Shown here one piece after another: positions 1 through 8,297 of a stretch of 42,237 nucleotides of DNA. The first letter of the stretch is position 1. Every line of letters starts with the position of its first letter. This DNA is from Pseudomonadota bacterium (lineage in GTDB: Bacteria; Pseudomonadota; Gammaproteobacteria; Xanthomonadales; Xanthomonadaceae), in NCBI GenBank assembly GCA_020161335.1, contig JAIUOJ010000012.1, positions 1 to 42,237 on the forward strand. Reading direction: 5' to 3'. The translations under genes and the position numbers were made by a program. The notes under the pieces were generated by a model. That model saw only the letters and a list, made by a program, of their open reading frames with translations. It was not told where the DNA came from and searched no databases.

Positions 1-873
1 GCCGCCCACGCCCCGAAGCCGCAGTTCTGGTTCGACGGCGCATTGCACGACGGCGATGCCCCGCTCGCCGGCCTGACCACGCACGCGATGCACTACGGCA
101 GCGGCGTGTTCGAGGGCATCCGCGCCTATGCCACCGACACCGGCGCCGCCGTGTTCCGCCTGCCCGAGCACCTGGAACGCATGCGCAAGGGCGCCGACCT
201 GTTCGGCCTGCCCTTCGACGCCGCGCTGACCGCGGAGGCGGTGCTGGCGACGCTGCGCGCCAACCACCACCGCGACGCCTACATCCGTCCGCTGGCCTGG
301 TTCGGCGAAGGCGGCTTCGGACTCGACGTCGAGGGCCACGCGCCGCACCTGATGGTCGCTACCACCGCCACCCAGGTGCACCTCAACGGCACCCGCGCGC
401 GGCTCGGCGTCGCAACCTGGCGGCGCAACCCGGCCGATTCGCTGCCGCCGCTGAAACTGTGCGGCGGCTACGTCAACTCGATCCTGGCCAAGCGCGAAGC
501 CAAGGGCCGCGGCTTCGACGAAGCCCTGTTCACCGATCGCGACAACAACGTGGTCGAGTGCACCGGCGCCAACGTGTTCATGGTCAAGGACGGCGCCGTC
601 ACCGCGGTCGAGCACCGCGACGCCCTGCCCGGCATCACACGCGACGCGCTGATCCAGCTCACCGGCGCGGTGTCGCGCATCGTGCCGCTGGCCGAACTGC
701 TCGACGCCGACGAAGTCTTCGCCTGCGGTACCGCGGCCGAGGTTGCACCGGTGGCGCAGATCGAGGACCGCGTGTACGGCGACAACCCGGTCAGCCGCGA
801 ACTCCAGGCGCTGTACGGACGCGTCATCCGCGGCCAGGAAGCCGCCTGGCGCCACTGGCTGACCGACGTCTGA
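1..873 (+). CDS. ilvE: Branched-chain amino acid aminotransferase (5' end outside window)
   Basis: This PLP enzyme transfers the amino group between glutamate and the 2-oxo acids of leucine, isoleucine and valine, the last step of their synthesis. The reading frame is already open at base 1 (residues PQFWFDGAL precede the first internal start codon, a TTG at 43), so the true start lies upstream. Class IV aminotransferase marks are the N-terminal motif MHYGSGVFEGIRAY, the probable PLP lysine in PPLKLCGGYVNS, and ECTGANVF further on. Its stop overlaps the ilvA start (TGATG), so the two are probably translationally coupled. Family assignment is firm; substrate range is inferred from the ilvA-leuA context. 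Confidence 0.93.
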   Translation, partial: AAHAPKPQFWFDGALHDGDAPLAGLTTHAMHYGSGVFEGIRAYATDTGAAVFRLPEHLERMRKGADLFGLPFDAALTAEAVLATLRANHHRDAYIRPLAWFGEGGFGLDVEGHAPHLMVATTATQVHLNGTRARLGVATWRRNPADSLPPLKLCGGYVNSILAKREAKGRGFDEALFTDRDNNVVECTGANVFMVKDGAVTAVEHRDALPGITRDALIQLTGAVSRIVPLAELLDADEVFACGTAAEVAPVAQIEDRVYGDNPVSRELQALYGRVIRGQEAAWRHWLTDV

Positions 874-1991
874 TGGATCCCGCCGTAGCCAGCACCACCT
901 CCGTGACCGCCAGCGACGTGCTGGCGGCGCAGGCGCGGCTGCGCAAGTACCTCGACGTCACGCCCACGCACTACGCCGAGCGCTTCGGCTGCTGGCTCAA
1001 GCTGGAGAACCTGCAGCGCACCGGTTCGTACAAGGTGCGCGGCGCGCTGAACGCCCTGCTCGCGGCGCGCGAGCGCGGCGACGACCGCTACGTGATCACC
1101 GCGTCCGCCGGCAACCACGCGCAGGGCATGGCCTGGGCCGCGTACCGCCTCGGCATTCCCGCGATCACGGTGATGCCGAAGACGGCGCCGGAGACCAAGG
1201 TCGCCGGCGTCGCCCACTGGGGCGCGACCGTGCGCCTGCATGGCGACACCTACGACGAGGCCAAGGCCTTCGCCGCCGAACTGGCTGCGCAAAACGGTTT
1301 CCGCCTGCTGTCGGCCTTCGATGACGCCGACGTGATCGCCGGCCAGGGCACGGTCGGGCTTGAGATCGCCGCGGCGATGGACCCCGACGTGGTGCTGGTG
1401 CCGATCGGCGGCGGCGGCCTCGCGGCCGGCGTCGCGCTCGCGCTGAAGTCGCAGGGCGTGCGCATCGTCGGCGCGCAGGTCGAAGGTGTCGACGCCATGA
1501 CCCGCGCGCTGCGCGGCGACCGCAGCCTGCGCGATCCGGCAGCCACGCTCGCCGACGGCGTACGCGTCAAGGTGCCGGGCTACCTCACCGAGCGCGTGCT
1601 GCAGGACCAGCTCGACGACATCGTGATCGTGCGCGAGGCCGAGCTGCGCGAGACCCTGGTGCGGCTGGCGCTGGAAGAACACGTGATCGCCGAGGGCGCG
1701 GGCGCACTGGCGCTGGCCGCCGGCAAGCGCGTGGCCGGCAAGCGCAAGTGCGCGGTCGTCTCCGGCGGCAACCTCGACGCCGGCGTGCTGGCGACCCTGC
1801 TGTCCGAAGTCCGGCCGCGCGCCCCGCGCAAACCGCGCCGGCGCACGCAGGAGCGACTTCCCGTGCCGGCGGCCAAGCCAAACCCGCTGCCCGCCGGCCT
1901 CCTTCACGTCCGTGACGCACCGCAACCGCCGCCGCCACCCGCAGCGGGTAACATCGCCAGCAAAGCATTGCCCGAGGCACTCCTCGCATGA
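873..1991 (+). CDS. ilvA: Threonine deaminase, short form with odd C-terminal tail
   Basis: This PLP enzyme converts threonine to 2-oxobutyrate, the first committed step to isoleucine. The start is the ATG overlapping the ilvE stop. The PLP lysine is in GSYKVRGA (about residue 54), followed by [10 protein letters not shown] (about 78) and the glycine-rich phosphate cup [11 protein letters not shown] (about 177). At 372 residues it lacks the ACT-like regulatory domains of long enterobacterial IlvA and resembles the TdcB-length form. Its place between ilvE and leuA argues for biosynthesis. The last 55-60 residues are Pro/Arg/Ala-rich and look unlike the family, so they may be read-through of a former intergenic stretch. 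The stop overlaps the leuA start (ATGA). Confidence 0.9.
   Translation: MDPAVASTTSVTASDVLAAQARLRKYLDVTPTHYAERFGCWLKLENLQRTGSYKVRGALNALLAARERGDDRYVITASAGNHAQGMAWAAYRLGIPAITVMPKTAPETKVAGVAHWGATVRLHGDTYDEAKAFAAELAAQNGFRLLSAFDDADVIAGQGTVGLEIAAAMDPDVVLVPIGGGGLAAGVALALKSQGVRIVGAQVEGVDAMTRALRGDRSLRDPAATLADGVRVKVPGYLTERVLQDQLDDIVIVREAELRETLVRLALEEHVIAEGAGALALAAGKRVAGKRKCAVVSGGNLDAGVLATLLSEVRPRAPRKPRRRTQERLPVPAAKPNPLPAGLLHVRDAPQPPPPPAAGNIASKALPEALLA
1949..1954 (+). promoter_or_regulatory. Possible internal -10 element before leuA
   Basis: TAACAT lies 33 bases before the leuA ATG, inside the atypical 3' tail of ilvA. No convincing -35 was identified. It may give leuA a promoter of its own besides read-through from ilvE-ilvA. 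Confidence 0.25.
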
Positions 1992-3544
1992 ACACCACCT
2001 CCCCCGAATTCGTACGCATCTTCGACACCACCCTGCGCGACGGCGAGCAGTCCCCCGGCTGCAGCATGACCCCCCAGCAGAAGGTGGTGATGGCGCGCGC
2101 CCTGGCCGACCTCGGCGTCGACATCATCGAGACCGGCTTCCCCGCCAGCTCGCAGTCGGACTGCGAAGCCACCGCGCAGATCGTGCGCGACCTGCGCCAC
2201 ACCACCCTCGCCGTGCTCTCGCGCTGCCTGCCCGGCGACATCGAGGCTTCGGCCAAGGCGCTGGAAGGCGCGGCGAAGCCCCGCATCCACGTGTTCCTGT
2301 CCACCAGCCCGCTGCATCGCGAGCACAAGCTGCGCATGAGCAAGGAACAGGTGATCGAGTCGATCGGCACCCACGTCGCGATGGCGCGCCGCTACGCCGA
2401 CGACGTCGAGTTCTCGACCGAGGATGGCACCCGCACCGAGGAAGACTTCCTGCACGAGGCCGTGGCCGTGGCCATCGCCGCGGGCGCGACCACGGTCAAC
2501 ATCCCCGACACGCTGGGTTACACCACGCCCGAAGAGATCCGCAGCCTGTTCCAGCGCCTGATCGGCACCGTGCCGGGCGCGAAGGACGTCATCTTCAGCG
2601 CGCACTGCCACAACGACCTCGGCCTGGCCGTCGCCAATTCGCTGGCGGCCATGGAGGGCGGCGCGCGCCAGATCGAATGCACCATCAACGGCATCGGCGA
2701 ACGCGCCGGCAATGCCGCGCTGGAGGAGCTGGCGATGGCGCTGAAGGTGCGCAACGCCTTCTACGACATCGACACGCGGATCGACACGCGCTTGCTGGTA
2801 CCCACCTCGCAGCTGCTGCAGCGCCTGATCGGCATGCCCGTGCAGCGCAACAAGGCGATCGTCGGCCAGAACGCGTTCGCGCACGAATCCGGCATCCACC
2901 AGCACGGCATGCTGCGCAACCGAAACACCTACGAGATCATGAACCCGTCCGACGTCGGCTGGCCCGACACGAAGATGGTGCTTGGCCGGCACAGCGGCCG
3001 CGCCGCGGTCGGCCACCGCCTGCGCGCGCTCGGCTACACGATGGAGGACGAGCAGCTCGACCAGGTGTTCGCGCAGTTCAAGGCGCTGTGCGAGCAGCAG
3101 CGCGTGGTCGAGGACGACGACCTGGAGCGGCTGATGACCGGTGGCGTCACCGGCCAGGGCTACCGCCTGTCGTCGATGACCATCAGCGACCGCGGCCAGC
3201 GCGCCAGCGCGCAGGTCGAACTTTCCGCGCCGGACGGGCGCAAGGTCAGCGAGAGCGCGCTGGGCGACGGCCCGGTCGATGCGCTGTTCGCGGCCCTGGC
3301 CAACGCCACCGGGGTGAAGCTGTCGCTGGAAAGCTACAGCGTGCACAGCGTCGGCCTGGGCGCCGATGCCCAGGGCGAGGCGACGCTCAGCATCCACCAC
3401 GATGGCGTGCAGTACGAGGGCAGCGGCACCAGCCGCGACATCATCGAGGCCAGCGCGCTGGCCTGGCTGGACGTCGCCAACCGCATCCTGCGCCGCAACC
3501 CGGGCACGCCGAGCGCGAACGAGCGGCAGGCCGCGACGGCCTAG
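1988..3544 (+). CDS. leuA: 2-isopropylmalate synthase
   Basis: LeuA condenses acetyl-CoA with 2-oxoisovalerate to form 2-isopropylmalate, the first step of leucine synthesis, and is normally inhibited by leucine. The N-terminal catalytic TIM barrel shows [13 protein letters not shown] near residue 12 and the metal-binding HCHND motif, followed by [13 protein letters not shown]. The C-terminal LeuA dimer/allosteric domain carries the [10 protein letters not shown] segment. Length (518 residues) is normal. The ATG overlaps the ilvA stop, which fixes the start. The gene converges with leuB, with a paired palindromic repeat between them. Confidence 0.96.
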   Translation: MNTTSPEFVRIFDTTLRDGEQSPGCSMTPQQKVVMARALADLGVDIIETGFPASSQSDCEATAQIVRDLRHTTLAVLSRCLPGDIEASAKALEGAAKPRIHVFLSTSPLHREHKLRMSKEQVIESIGTHVAMARRYADDVEFSTEDGTRTEEDFLHEAVAVAIAAGATTVNIPDTLGYTTPEEIRSLFQRLIGTVPGAKDVIFSAHCHNDLGLAVANSLAAMEGGARQIECTINGIGERAGNAALEELAMALKVRNAFYDIDTRIDTRLLVPTSQLLQRLIGMPVQRNKAIVGQNAFAHESGIHQHGMLRNRNTYEIMNPSDVGWPDTKMVLGRHSGRAAVGHRLRALGYTMEDEQLDQVFAQFKALCEQQRVVEDDDLERLMTGGVTGQGYRLSSMTISDRGQRASAQVELSAPDGRKVSESALGDGPVDALFAALANATGVKLSLESYSVHSVGLGADAQGEATLSIHHDGVQYEGSGTSRDIIEASALAWLDVANRILRRNPGTPSANERQAATA

Positions 3545-3548
3545 CGTC

Positions 3549-3690
3549 CATTTCACCTTCTCCCGCCTGCGGGAGAAGGTGGCCTGAAGGGCCGGATGAG
3601 GGCACGGCGACTCCGCGAAAAGAGCGCACGACCCTGGGCTCACCGCGCCCTCACCCCGCCCCTCTCCCGCGAGCGGGAGAGGGAGACGAC
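3549..3690. repeat. Paired palindromic repeat (REP/BIME-like) between leuA and leuB
   Basis: Two hairpin units face each other. The left has the stem CTTCTCCCGCCTGCGGGAG followed by AAGGTGGCC and GGATGAGGGC. The right is the reverse complement of the same plan (GCCCTCACCCC then CCCTCTCCCGCGAGCGGGAG). The same layout recurs at 4843, 9896 and 23070. Lying between convergent genes it could also end transcription from both sides. Mobilisation by a RAYT-type transposase is an inference; no such gene is in the window. Confidence 0.8.
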
Positions 3691-3692
3691 CT

Positions 3693-4766
3693 TCAACCCA
3701 GCGCCGCGACCACCGCATCGCCCATGGCGGCGGTGCCGACCTGCTGCGTGCCTTCCGAGCAGATGTCGGCGGTACGCAGGCCCTGGTCGAGCACCTTGCC
3801 AACGGCCTGCTCGATGGCATCGGCCGCGGCGGCCTCGCCGAAGCTGTAGCGCAGCAGCATCGCCACCGACAGGATCGTTGCCAGCGGATTGGCGATGCCC
3901 TTGCCGGCGATGTCGGGCGCGGAACCGTGAGAAGGCTCGTACATGCCCTTGTTGTTCGCATCGAGCGACGCCGACGGCAGCATGCCAATCGAGCCGGTCA
4001 GCATCGAGGCCTGGTCGGAGAGGATGTCGCCGAACATGTTGTCGGTCACGATCACGTCGAACTGCTTGGGCGCGCGCACCAGCTGCATCGCCGCGTTGTC
4101 CACGTACATGTGGCTGAGCGCGACGTCCGGATAGTCTTTAGCCACTTCCTCGACCACCTCGCGCCACAACTGGCTCGAGGCCAGCACGTTGGCCTTGTCG
4201 ACCGAACACAGCTTGCGGCCGCGCTGCCGCGCCGCATCGAAACCCACGCGTGCGATGCGTGCGATCTCGCCTTCGCTGTACGGCAGCGTGTCCCAGGCCC
4301 GGCGCTGGCCATCGACCGTCTCGCGTCCGCGCGGCGCGCCGAAGTAGATGCCACCGGTCAATTCGCGCACGATCAGCACGTCGAGCCCGGCCACGACGTC
4401 CGCCTTGAGCGTCGAGGCTTCGGCCAGTTGCGGATACAGGATCGCCGGGCGCAGGTTGGCGAACAGGCCCAGCTGCGAACGGATCTTCAGCAGACCACGC
4501 TCGGGGCGCAGCGCAGGTTCGATGGCATCCCACTTCGGCCCGCCGACCGCACCCAGCAACACCGCATCGGCCTGGCGTGCGCGATCGAGCGTCCCGTCGG
4601 CCAGCGGCGAGCCGTAGCGGTCGTAGGCCGCGCCGCCGAGATCGTCGTACTCGAGCGCGTAGCCAAGCCCGCGCTGCGCATCCACGCGCGCCAGCACCTT
4701 CACCGCCTCGGCCATGATCTCCGGGCCGATGCCGTCGCCGGGGAGTACGAGAATCGTCTTGCTCAT
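3693..4766 (-). CDS. leuB: 3-isopropylmalate dehydrogenase
   Basis: LeuB oxidises and decarboxylates 3-isopropylmalate with NAD+, the third leucine-specific step. The protein opens [18 protein letters not shown], the usual nucleotide-binding start of the family, so the ATG at 4766 is preferred over an upstream extension of 15 residues. The [17 protein letters not shown] and [14 protein letters not shown] blocks hold the metal and substrate residues. Length (357) is normal. It is the last gene of a minus-strand leuC-leuD-leuB unit, separated from leuD by 191 bases that carry a paired palindromic repeat. Confidence 0.96.
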   Translation of the reverse strand: MSKTILVLPGDGIGPEIMAEAVKVLARVDAQRGLGYALEYDDLGGAAYDRYGSPLADGTLDRARQADAVLLGAVGGPKWDAIEPALRPERGLLKIRSQLGLFANLRPAILYPQLAEASTLKADVVAGLDVLIVRELTGGIYFGAPRGRETVDGQRRAWDTLPYSEGEIARIARVGFDAARQRGRKLCSVDKANVLASSQLWREVVEEVAKDYPDVALSHMYVDNAAMQLVRAPKQFDVIVTDNMFGDILSDQASMLTGSIGMLPSASLDANNKGMYEPSHGSAPDIAGKGIANPLATILSVAMLLRYSFGEAAAADAIEQAVGKVLDQGLRTADICSEGTQQVGTAAMGDAVVAALG

Positions 4767-4842
4767 CGGATCTGTCGTCCTTCTGGGTGTTCCTGGGATT
4801 CGGTTGTCCACGTTGCCTTGGCGTGGCGCGGCAATCTGGTCA

Positions 4843-4957
4843 CGCCCTTCCCCCGCCTGCGGGGGAAGGTGCCGAAGGCGGATGGGGGCTTCGAAAGCGC
4901 CGGAATGCCCTCATCCGGCGCTGCGCGCCACCTTCCCCCACGAGTGTGAGAAGGAGT
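4843..4957. repeat. Paired palindromic repeat between leuD and leuB
   Basis: The left unit is CTTCCCCCGCCTGCGGGGGA followed by AGGTGCCGAAGGCGGATG. The right unit is inverted (GCCCTCATCCGGCGCTGC, then CCACCTTCCCCCACGAG). The plan is the same as in the repeat at 3549. It fills most of the leuD-leuB gap, so it may alter mRNA stability or expression of leuB within the unit (inference). Confidence 0.78.
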
Positions 4958-5605
4958 TCAGCGCAATGCCGAGAACAACCACGGCTGCGCCGCCTTGTGC
5001 CTCGTTTCGAACGCAGCGATGGCGTCGCGCTCCTGCAGGGTCAGGCCGATGTCGTCCAGGCCGTTGAACAGGCAGTGCTTGCGGAAAGCGTCGACCTCGA
5101 AGGCACACGACACGCCATCGGGACGGGTCACCGTCTGCGCGTCCAGGTCGACGGTCAACCTGTAGCCTTCGGTCGCCTCGCACTGTGCGAACAGCGCATC
5201 GACCTCATCGTCCTTCAACACGATGGGCAGCAGGCCGTTCTTGAAACTGTTGTTGAAGAAGATGTCGGCGAAGCTCGGCGCGATGACCGCACGGAAGCCG
5301 TACTCGTCCAGCGCCCAGGGTGCATGCTCGCGCGAGGAACCGCAGCCGAAGTTCTCGCGCGCGAGCAGCACGCTGGCACCGGCGTATCGCGGGAAATTGA
5401 GCACGAAGTCCGGATTCAGCGGACGGACGCTGTTGTCCTGCCCCGGCTCGCCGATGTCGAGATAGCGCCATTCGTCGAACAGGTTCGGGCCGAAGCCGCT
5501 GCGCTTGATCGACTTGAGGAACTGCTTGGGGATGATCTGGTCGGTATCGACGTTGGCGCGATCCAGCGGCGCGACGAGACCCGTGTGCGTGGTGAAGGCT
5601 TTCAT
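4958..5605 (-). CDS. leuD: 3-isopropylmalate dehydratase, small subunit
   Basis: LeuD pairs with LeuC to isomerise 2-isopropylmalate to 3-isopropylmalate. The start is set by [20 protein letters not shown], followed by [12 protein letters not shown], a canonical LeuD N terminus; upstream residues in the open frame come from a repeat. [15 protein letters not shown] is the conserved swivel-domain signature. At 215 residues it has family length. It lies 80 bases downstream of leuC on the minus strand and precedes leuB. Confidence 0.96.
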   Translation of the reverse strand: MKAFTTHTGLVAPLDRANVDTDQIIPKQFLKSIKRSGFGPNLFDEWRYLDIGEPGQDNSVRPLNPDFVLNFPRYAGASVLLARENFGCGSSREHAPWALDEYGFRAVIAPSFADIFFNNSFKNGLLPIVLKDDEVDALFAQCEATEGYRLTVDLDAQTVTRPDGVSCAFEVDAFRKHCLFNGLDDIGLTLQERDAIAAFETRHKAAQPWLFSALR

Positions 5606-5606
5606 G

Positions 5607-5708
5607 GAATGGGGCCGGGAATGGGGAATGGAGAATCGGGAGTTGGAAGAGCGGACACAGGAATCGCTTCGGATCTTGCGATCCCCTATTCCCGACGCCC
5701 CATTCCCT
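5607..5708. repeat. GGGAATGGGG-type inverted repeat at the leuC-leuD junction
   Basis: The left arm contains GGGAATGGGGAATGGAGAAT and the right arm CCCTATTCCCGACGCCCCAT, so the stretch can fold back. The right arm runs into the end of leuC: the last residues (GMGRRE) and the TAG stop are encoded by repeat sequence. A related GGGAATC run occurs at 17326. Confidence 0.6.
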
Positions 5709-7125
5709 GAAGTTCGCGCACATCGACGAAGTGCCCGGCGACCGCGGCCGCCGCGGCCATCGCCGGACTGACGAGGTGCGTGCGTCCGCCCGCGCCCTGC
5801 CGGCCCTCGAAGTTGCGGTTCGACGTGGACGCGCAGTGTTCGCCGCTGCCCAACTTGTCGGGATTCATCGCCAGGCACATCGAGCAGCCCGGCTCGCGCC
5901 ATTCGAAACCGGCATCGAGGAACACCTTGTCCAACCCCTCGGCTTCGGCCTGCGCCTTCACCAGCCCGGAACCGGGCACCACCAGTGCCTGCTTCACGCT
6001 GGATGCGACCTTGCGGCCCTTCGCCACCTCGGCAGCGGCACGCAAGTCCTCGATGCGCGAATTGGTGCACGAACCGATGAACACGCGATCGAGCCTGATC
6101 GTGGTGATCGGCTGGTTCGCATCCAGCCCCATGTACTTCAGCGCGCGGACGATCGAATCCTTCTTCACCGGATCCGGCTCGCGCGCGGGATCGGGCACGT
6201 TCTGGTCGACCGCCAGCACCATCTCCGGCGACGTGCCCCAGCTCACCTGCGGCTTGATGTCGGAGGCTTGCAGTTCGACCACGGTATCGAACACCGCGTC
6301 GTCATCGGATACCAGCGTCTTCCAGACCGCGACGGCTGCGTTCCAGTCCTCGCCCTTCGGCGCGAACGGGCGGCCCTGCACGTAGTCGATGGTCTTCTGA
6401 TCGACGGCCACCATGCCCACGCGCGCGCCGGCCTCGATGGCCATGTTGCAGATCGTCATGCGGCCTTCGATCGACAGGTCGCGGATCGCGCTGCCGGCGA
6501 ATTCCAGCGCATGGCCGTTGCCGCCGGCGGTGCCGATGCGACCGATGACCGCGAGCACGATGTCCTTGGCGGTCACGCCGAACGGCAGCGTGCCTTCGAC
6601 GCGCACCTGCATGTTCTTCATCTTCTTGGCGACCAGGCATTGCGTCGCCAGCACGTGCTCGACCTCGGACGTGCCGATGCCGTGCGCCAGCGCGCCGAAC
6701 GCGCCGTGCGTGGAGGTGTGCGAATCGCCGCACACGACCGTCATGCCCGGCAACGTCGCGCCCTGCTCCGGGCCGACCACGTGCACGATGCCCTGGCGCA
6801 CGTCGTTCATCTTGAACTCGAGGATGCCGAAGTCGTCGCAGTTCTCGTCCAGCGTTTCCACCTGCAGGCGCGAGACCGGGTCGGCGATCGCCAGCAGGCC
6901 GCCGTCGCGCTCGGTCTTCGTGGTCGGCACGTTGTGGTCGGGCGTGGCGATGTTGGCGTCGATCCGCCACGGCTTGCGTCCGGCCAGGCGCAGGCCTTCG
7001 AACGCCTGCGGCGAGGTGACCTCGTGGAGGATGTGGCGGTCGATGTAGATCAGCGAGGAGCCGTCGTCGCGGCGCTTGACCTCGTGCATCTCCCACAGCT
7101 TGTCGTAGAGCGTCTTGCCTGCCAT
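5686..7125 (-). CDS. leuC: 3-isopropylmalate dehydratase, large subunit
   Basis: LeuC carries the 4Fe-4S cluster of isopropylmalate isomerase. Cluster cysteines are visible in [17 protein letters not shown] and in [11 protein letters not shown]. The start at 7125 gives [16 protein letters not shown], typical of the family; the longer open frame upstream runs into the lysR gene and is not used. Length is 479 residues. It is the first gene of leuC-leuD-leuB, divergent from a LysR gene across a 118-base AT-rich gap, which suggests control by that regulator. Confidence 0.96.
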   Translation of the reverse strand: MAGKTLYDKLWEMHEVKRRDDGSSLIYIDRHILHEVTSPQAFEGLRLAGRKPWRIDANIATPDHNVPTTKTERDGGLLAIADPVSRLQVETLDENCDDFGILEFKMNDVRQGIVHVVGPEQGATLPGMTVVCGDSHTSTHGAFGALAHGIGTSEVEHVLATQCLVAKKMKNMQVRVEGTLPFGVTAKDIVLAVIGRIGTAGGNGHALEFAGSAIRDLSIEGRMTICNMAIEAGARVGMVAVDQKTIDYVQGRPFAPKGEDWNAAVAVWKTLVSDDDAVFDTVVELQASDIKPQVSWGTSPEMVLAVDQNVPDPAREPDPVKKDSIVRALKYMGLDANQPITTIRLDRVFIGSCTNSRIEDLRAAAEVAKGRKVASSVKQALVVPGSGLVKAQAEAEGLDKVFLDAGFEWREPGCSMCLAMNPDKLGSGEHCASTSNRNFEGRQGAGGRTHLVSPAMAAAAAVAGHFVDVRELQGMGRRE

Positions 7126-7243
7126 CGGTGCATCCCGTGGTCTGGGTAGGGCCCGGCATCGGCCGGGAAAGGCATCCTCGCCCCTTGCGCTTGATAACTC
7201 AAATTCATATTTTTTATCCATTGAATATCCAAATGGAATCCAA
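7126..7243. promoter_or_regulatory. Divergent leuC/lysR control region
   Basis: This gap has an AT-rich core (about 7193-7245) in a very GC-rich setting. Within it ATTCA (7203-7207) and TGAAT (7222-7226) form an interrupted dyad with a 14-base spacer, and CCAAATGGA occurs twice just before the lysR ATG. LysR regulators usually bind such dyads and control the divergent gene plus themselves. The exact operator is a guess. Confidence 0.5.
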
Positions 7244-8119
7244 ATGGAGCTGGCCAGCCTCGAAGCCTTCCTCGCCATTGCCGAGACCGGCAGCTTTTCG
7301 GCCGCCGGCGAGCGCCTGCACCTCACCCAGCCCGCCGTGAGCAAACGGATCGCCGTGCTGGAGGCCCAGCTCGGCCGCCGCCTGTTCGACCGCATCGGCC
7401 GCGAGGTCGCCCTGACCGAGGCCGGCCGGGCCCTGCTGCCGCGCGCCGGCCGCATCCTCGGCGAGCTGGACGACACCCGGCGCGCACTGGACAACCTGGA
7501 TGCCGGCATCGGCGGGCGGCTGCACCTGGCCACCAGCCACCACATCGGCCTGCACCGGCTGCCGCCGCTGCTGCGCCGCTTCAGCCACGATCATCCGGGC
7601 GTGGCGCTCGACCTGCATTTCCTCGATTCCGAGCAGGCCTGGGCCGAAGTGCTGCACGGGCGCATCGAACTGGCGCTGACCACGCTGGGGCCGGCCGCGC
7701 CGCCGTTGCGCGCGGTCCCGGTCTGGGACGACCCCCTGGAATTCGCCGTCGCACCGGATCACCCGCTCGCCGGTCGCGGCGAGGTGTCGCTGCCCGAGAT
7801 CGCGGCCTATCCCGCGGTACTGCCCGACGCCAACACCTTCACCCACCGGATCGTCGCGGACTGCTTCGCCGCCGAAGGCCTGTCACCAACGCTGCGCATG
7901 ACCACCAACGCGATGGAAACGCTGAAGATGCTCGCCAGCGTCGGCCTCGCCTGGAGCGTGCTGCCGCATACGATGCTTGACGCGCAGACCACGACACTGC
8001 GCGTCCCCGGCGTGCAGCTGCGGCGCCAACTCGGCCACGTCACCCATGCCGGGCGCACGCGGTCGAATGCGGCGCGTGCATTCATGGCGCTGCTGGACGA
8101 GCAAGCAACGACCCTTTGA
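7244..8119 (+). CDS. LysR-family transcriptional regulator, probable leuCDB regulator
   Basis: The 291-residue protein has the standard layout: an N-terminal winged helix-turn-helix ([20 protein letters not shown], then [16 protein letters not shown], residues about 5-50) and a periplasmic-binding-like effector domain (from about 90). The start [10 protein letters not shown] is the usual family start and agrees with the ATG at 7244; the open frame runs further upstream into the control region. Being divergent from leuC, it probably regulates leucine synthesis, perhaps with a leucine-pathway intermediate as effector. That role is inferred from position only. Confidence 0.88.
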   Translation: MELASLEAFLAIAETGSFSAAGERLHLTQPAVSKRIAVLEAQLGRRLFDRIGREVALTEAGRALLPRAGRILGELDDTRRALDNLDAGIGGRLHLATSHHIGLHRLPPLLRRFSHDHPGVALDLHFLDSEQAWAEVLHGRIELALTTLGPAAPPLRAVPVWDDPLEFAVAPDHPLAGRGEVSLPEIAAYPAVLPDANTFTHRIVADCFAAEGLSPTLRMTTNAMETLKMLASVGLAWSVLPHTMLDAQTTTLRVPGVQLRRQLGHVTHAGRTRSNAARAFMALLDEQATTL

Positions 8120-8133
8120 CCCACTCGATGCTG

Positions 8134-8158
8134 TCATTCCGAACGCAGTGAGGAATCC
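8134..8158. repeat. GTCATTCCGAACGCAGTGAGGAATC-type dispersed repeat
   Basis: This short unit just after lysR is closely similar to the arm at 17366-17390 (GTCATCCCGAGCGCAGCGAG). It is part of a dispersed xanthomonad-type repeat family; no function is visible. Confidence 0.6.
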
Positions 8159-8180
8159 CGAGCAGAGAGAAACAGGAACG

Positions 8181-8297
8181 TAGGGCAGGCCTTGGCCCGC
8201 CATCAAGAATCCTCCGCTTGGTCGAGCCAGTCCCACCGCAACGACATGTGGTCGAAGCGTTCTTCGCGTCCGCAATGGCGGGCCATGGCCCGCCCTA
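8181..8297. repeat. 117-bp element with 23-bp terminal inverted repeats
   Basis: The left arm TAGGGCAGGCCTTGGCCCGC (8181-8203, continuing CAT) and the reverse complement of 8275-8297 match at 21 of 23 bases. Each arm is itself a small palindrome, and the left is preceded by G, giving a GTAG foot as in the GTAG-type REP elements known from Stenotrophomonas. The right end supplies the TAG stop codon of the RND gene. No gene lies inside. Confidence 0.7.

Noticed and set aside
468-1925. Long minus-strand open frame opposite ilvE/ilvA
   Set aside because: High GC removes stop codons in other frames. The translation is Arg/His/Gln-rich without domains, while the plus strand holds clear ilvE and ilvA.
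1904-3988. 694-codon minus-strand frame over leuA
   Set aside because: It is a shadow of leuA and the end of leuB with low-complexity composition and no ribosome site.
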